Assembly: GCA_905479265.1 (NCBI GenBank)
Contig: CAJQLX010000002.1
Span: 1-34,599, forward strand
DNA from: an uncultured Alphaproteobacteria bacterium
GTDB lineage: Bacteria > Pseudomonadota > Alphaproteobacteria > UBA7985
Length of the DNA: 34,599 nt
Direction: 5' to 3'
Shown piece after piece: positions 33,997 to 34,599 of the stretch. The stretch's first letter is position 1, and each line of letters starts with the position of its first letter. The notes beneath the pieces are model-generated. The model worked only from the letters and a program-made list of their open reading frames with translations. It had not been told where the DNA came from and did not search any database. The position numbers and the translations under genes are program-made.

Positions 33997-34599
33997 TTAT
34001 ACAAACGCGATGTGTTTGTTCATGGGAAGCTCTCGCACGCGCACGCCGCTGGCCGCGAAAATCGCGTTGGCCAGCGCGGGGGGTGCCGCTGGCACCGGCG
34101 GTTCCCCCACCCCGCGAATGTCCGAGCCATTATCCACCGCTTTGACGATGATTTCCGGCGCTTGATAAAGCCGCATGGCTTCGTGCTGGTGGTAATTCGT
34201 CTGCTGCGCCCGACCGTCGGCATAGGTAATCTCGCTGTTCATCGCGTGGCCAAGCCCCCAGATCACACCGCCCTGAACCAGATTTTCGAAGTTCAGCGGA
34301 TCCAGAACCGTCCCAACGTCCAGCGTGGTGAAAACGCGATCAATACGGATGCCAGTGTCGGTGTTTGTCACCTCCACCACCATCGCCACTGGCACGCCAA
34401 AGCTCTCGACAAAGGCAACGCCGCGCCCTTGGTTCGGCCCCATCGCGCTGCCCCAATTGCTCAGCACGCCCACAGCCTCCAGCACCCGGCGATAAGGGGC
34501 ATAGTCCATCAGCGCCAAACGCCCTTCCAGCGGATCTTGCCCCGCTTGGATCAGCAATTCGTCCATGGAGCAATCCGCGAAAAAGCCCGACGTTGATGC
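33997..34599 (-). CDS. Molybdopterin-binding subunit, IorB type, C-terminal part
   Basis: About 200 C-terminal residues are visible; the gene enters from beyond the right edge. The frame is open to the boundary (ASTSGFFADCSMDELL...). GVGEPPVPAAPPALANAIFAASG is the strongly conserved end of aldehyde-oxidase/isoquinoline-oxidoreductase molybdenum subunits, and ENLVQGGVIWGLG and the glutamate in GVGEPP fit the active-site region. It is expected to hydroxylate or oxidise an aldehyde or N-heterocycle. The [2Fe-2S] subunit would lie outside the window. Substrate cannot be told from this part. Confidence 0.85.
   Translation of the reverse strand, partial: ASTSGFFADCSMDELLIQAGQDPLEGRLALMDYAPYRRVLEAVGVLSNWGSAMGPNQGRGVAFVESFGVPVAMVVEVTNTDTGIRIDRVFTTLDVGTVLDPLNFENLVQGGVIWGLGHAMNSEITYADGRAQQTNYHQHEAMRLYQAPEIIVKAVDNGSDIRGVGEPPVPAAPPALANAIFAASGVRVRELPMNKHIAFV

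Overview
The window looks like a piece of an alphaproteobacterial chromosome, GC-rich and densely coded. Rhodobacterales or Rhodospirillales is my guess, from the protein families and gene pairings alone. No rRNA, tRNA, transposase, integrase, phage gene or CRISPR array was recognised. Most genes are ordinary central and catabolic metabolism.

Layout: (1) 1-710, a small putative toxin-antitoxin pair (PIN toxin cut by the window edge) with a palindrome in its upstream region. (2) 711-6270, a minus-strand run: agmatinase, class I glutamine amidotransferase, a DUF3445/HODM-like protein, a ligase-associated-type DEXH helicase and HolC, several joined by 4-base start/stop overlaps. (3) 6271-7133, a gene-free block of structured repeats. 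(4) 7134-11259, minus-strand polyamine genes (aminotransferase, puuA, puuB). Agmatinase upstream makes putrescine, and the PuuA/PuuB route or the aminotransferase consumes it. A 2OG-Fe(II) oxygenase is divergent. (5) 12300-17350, a hairpin-rich intergenic region, a secreted VWA/coiled-coil protein, a membrane-anchored glutamate-synthase-like flavoprotein and a secreted protein with an internal duplication. (6) 17354-24642, glpX and class I aldolase, lactate dehydrogenase, acetoacetyl-CoA synthetase, gamma-glutamyltransferase and folK. (7) 24829-29612, an NYN-domain protein, a second copy of the repeat element, an acyl-CoA dehydrogenase, mmsB and mmsA (valine catabolism). (8) 29843-34599, a 1057-residue fusion of a corrinoid reductive-dehalogenase-like protein with an FMN/NAD/[2Fe-2S] reductase, followed by a DOPA 4,5-dioxygenase-like gene, then a convergent diheme cytochrome c and the end of a molybdopterin oxidoreductase of the isoquinoline-oxidoreductase type.

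Two things stand out. First, the self-contained reductive dehalogenase-like fusion next to a putative extradiol ring-cleavage enzyme could be an aerobic route for halogenated aromatics. Second, a repeat family occurs in four related copies (6337-6990 and 25549-25773). Its stems are kept by compensatory changes, and its wobble pairs are G-U in only one orientation, which suggests selection on a transcribed RNA. It also appears to have seeded two 25-bp tandem arrays. Coordinates, motifs and pairings were read by eye; no similarity search or folding program was run.
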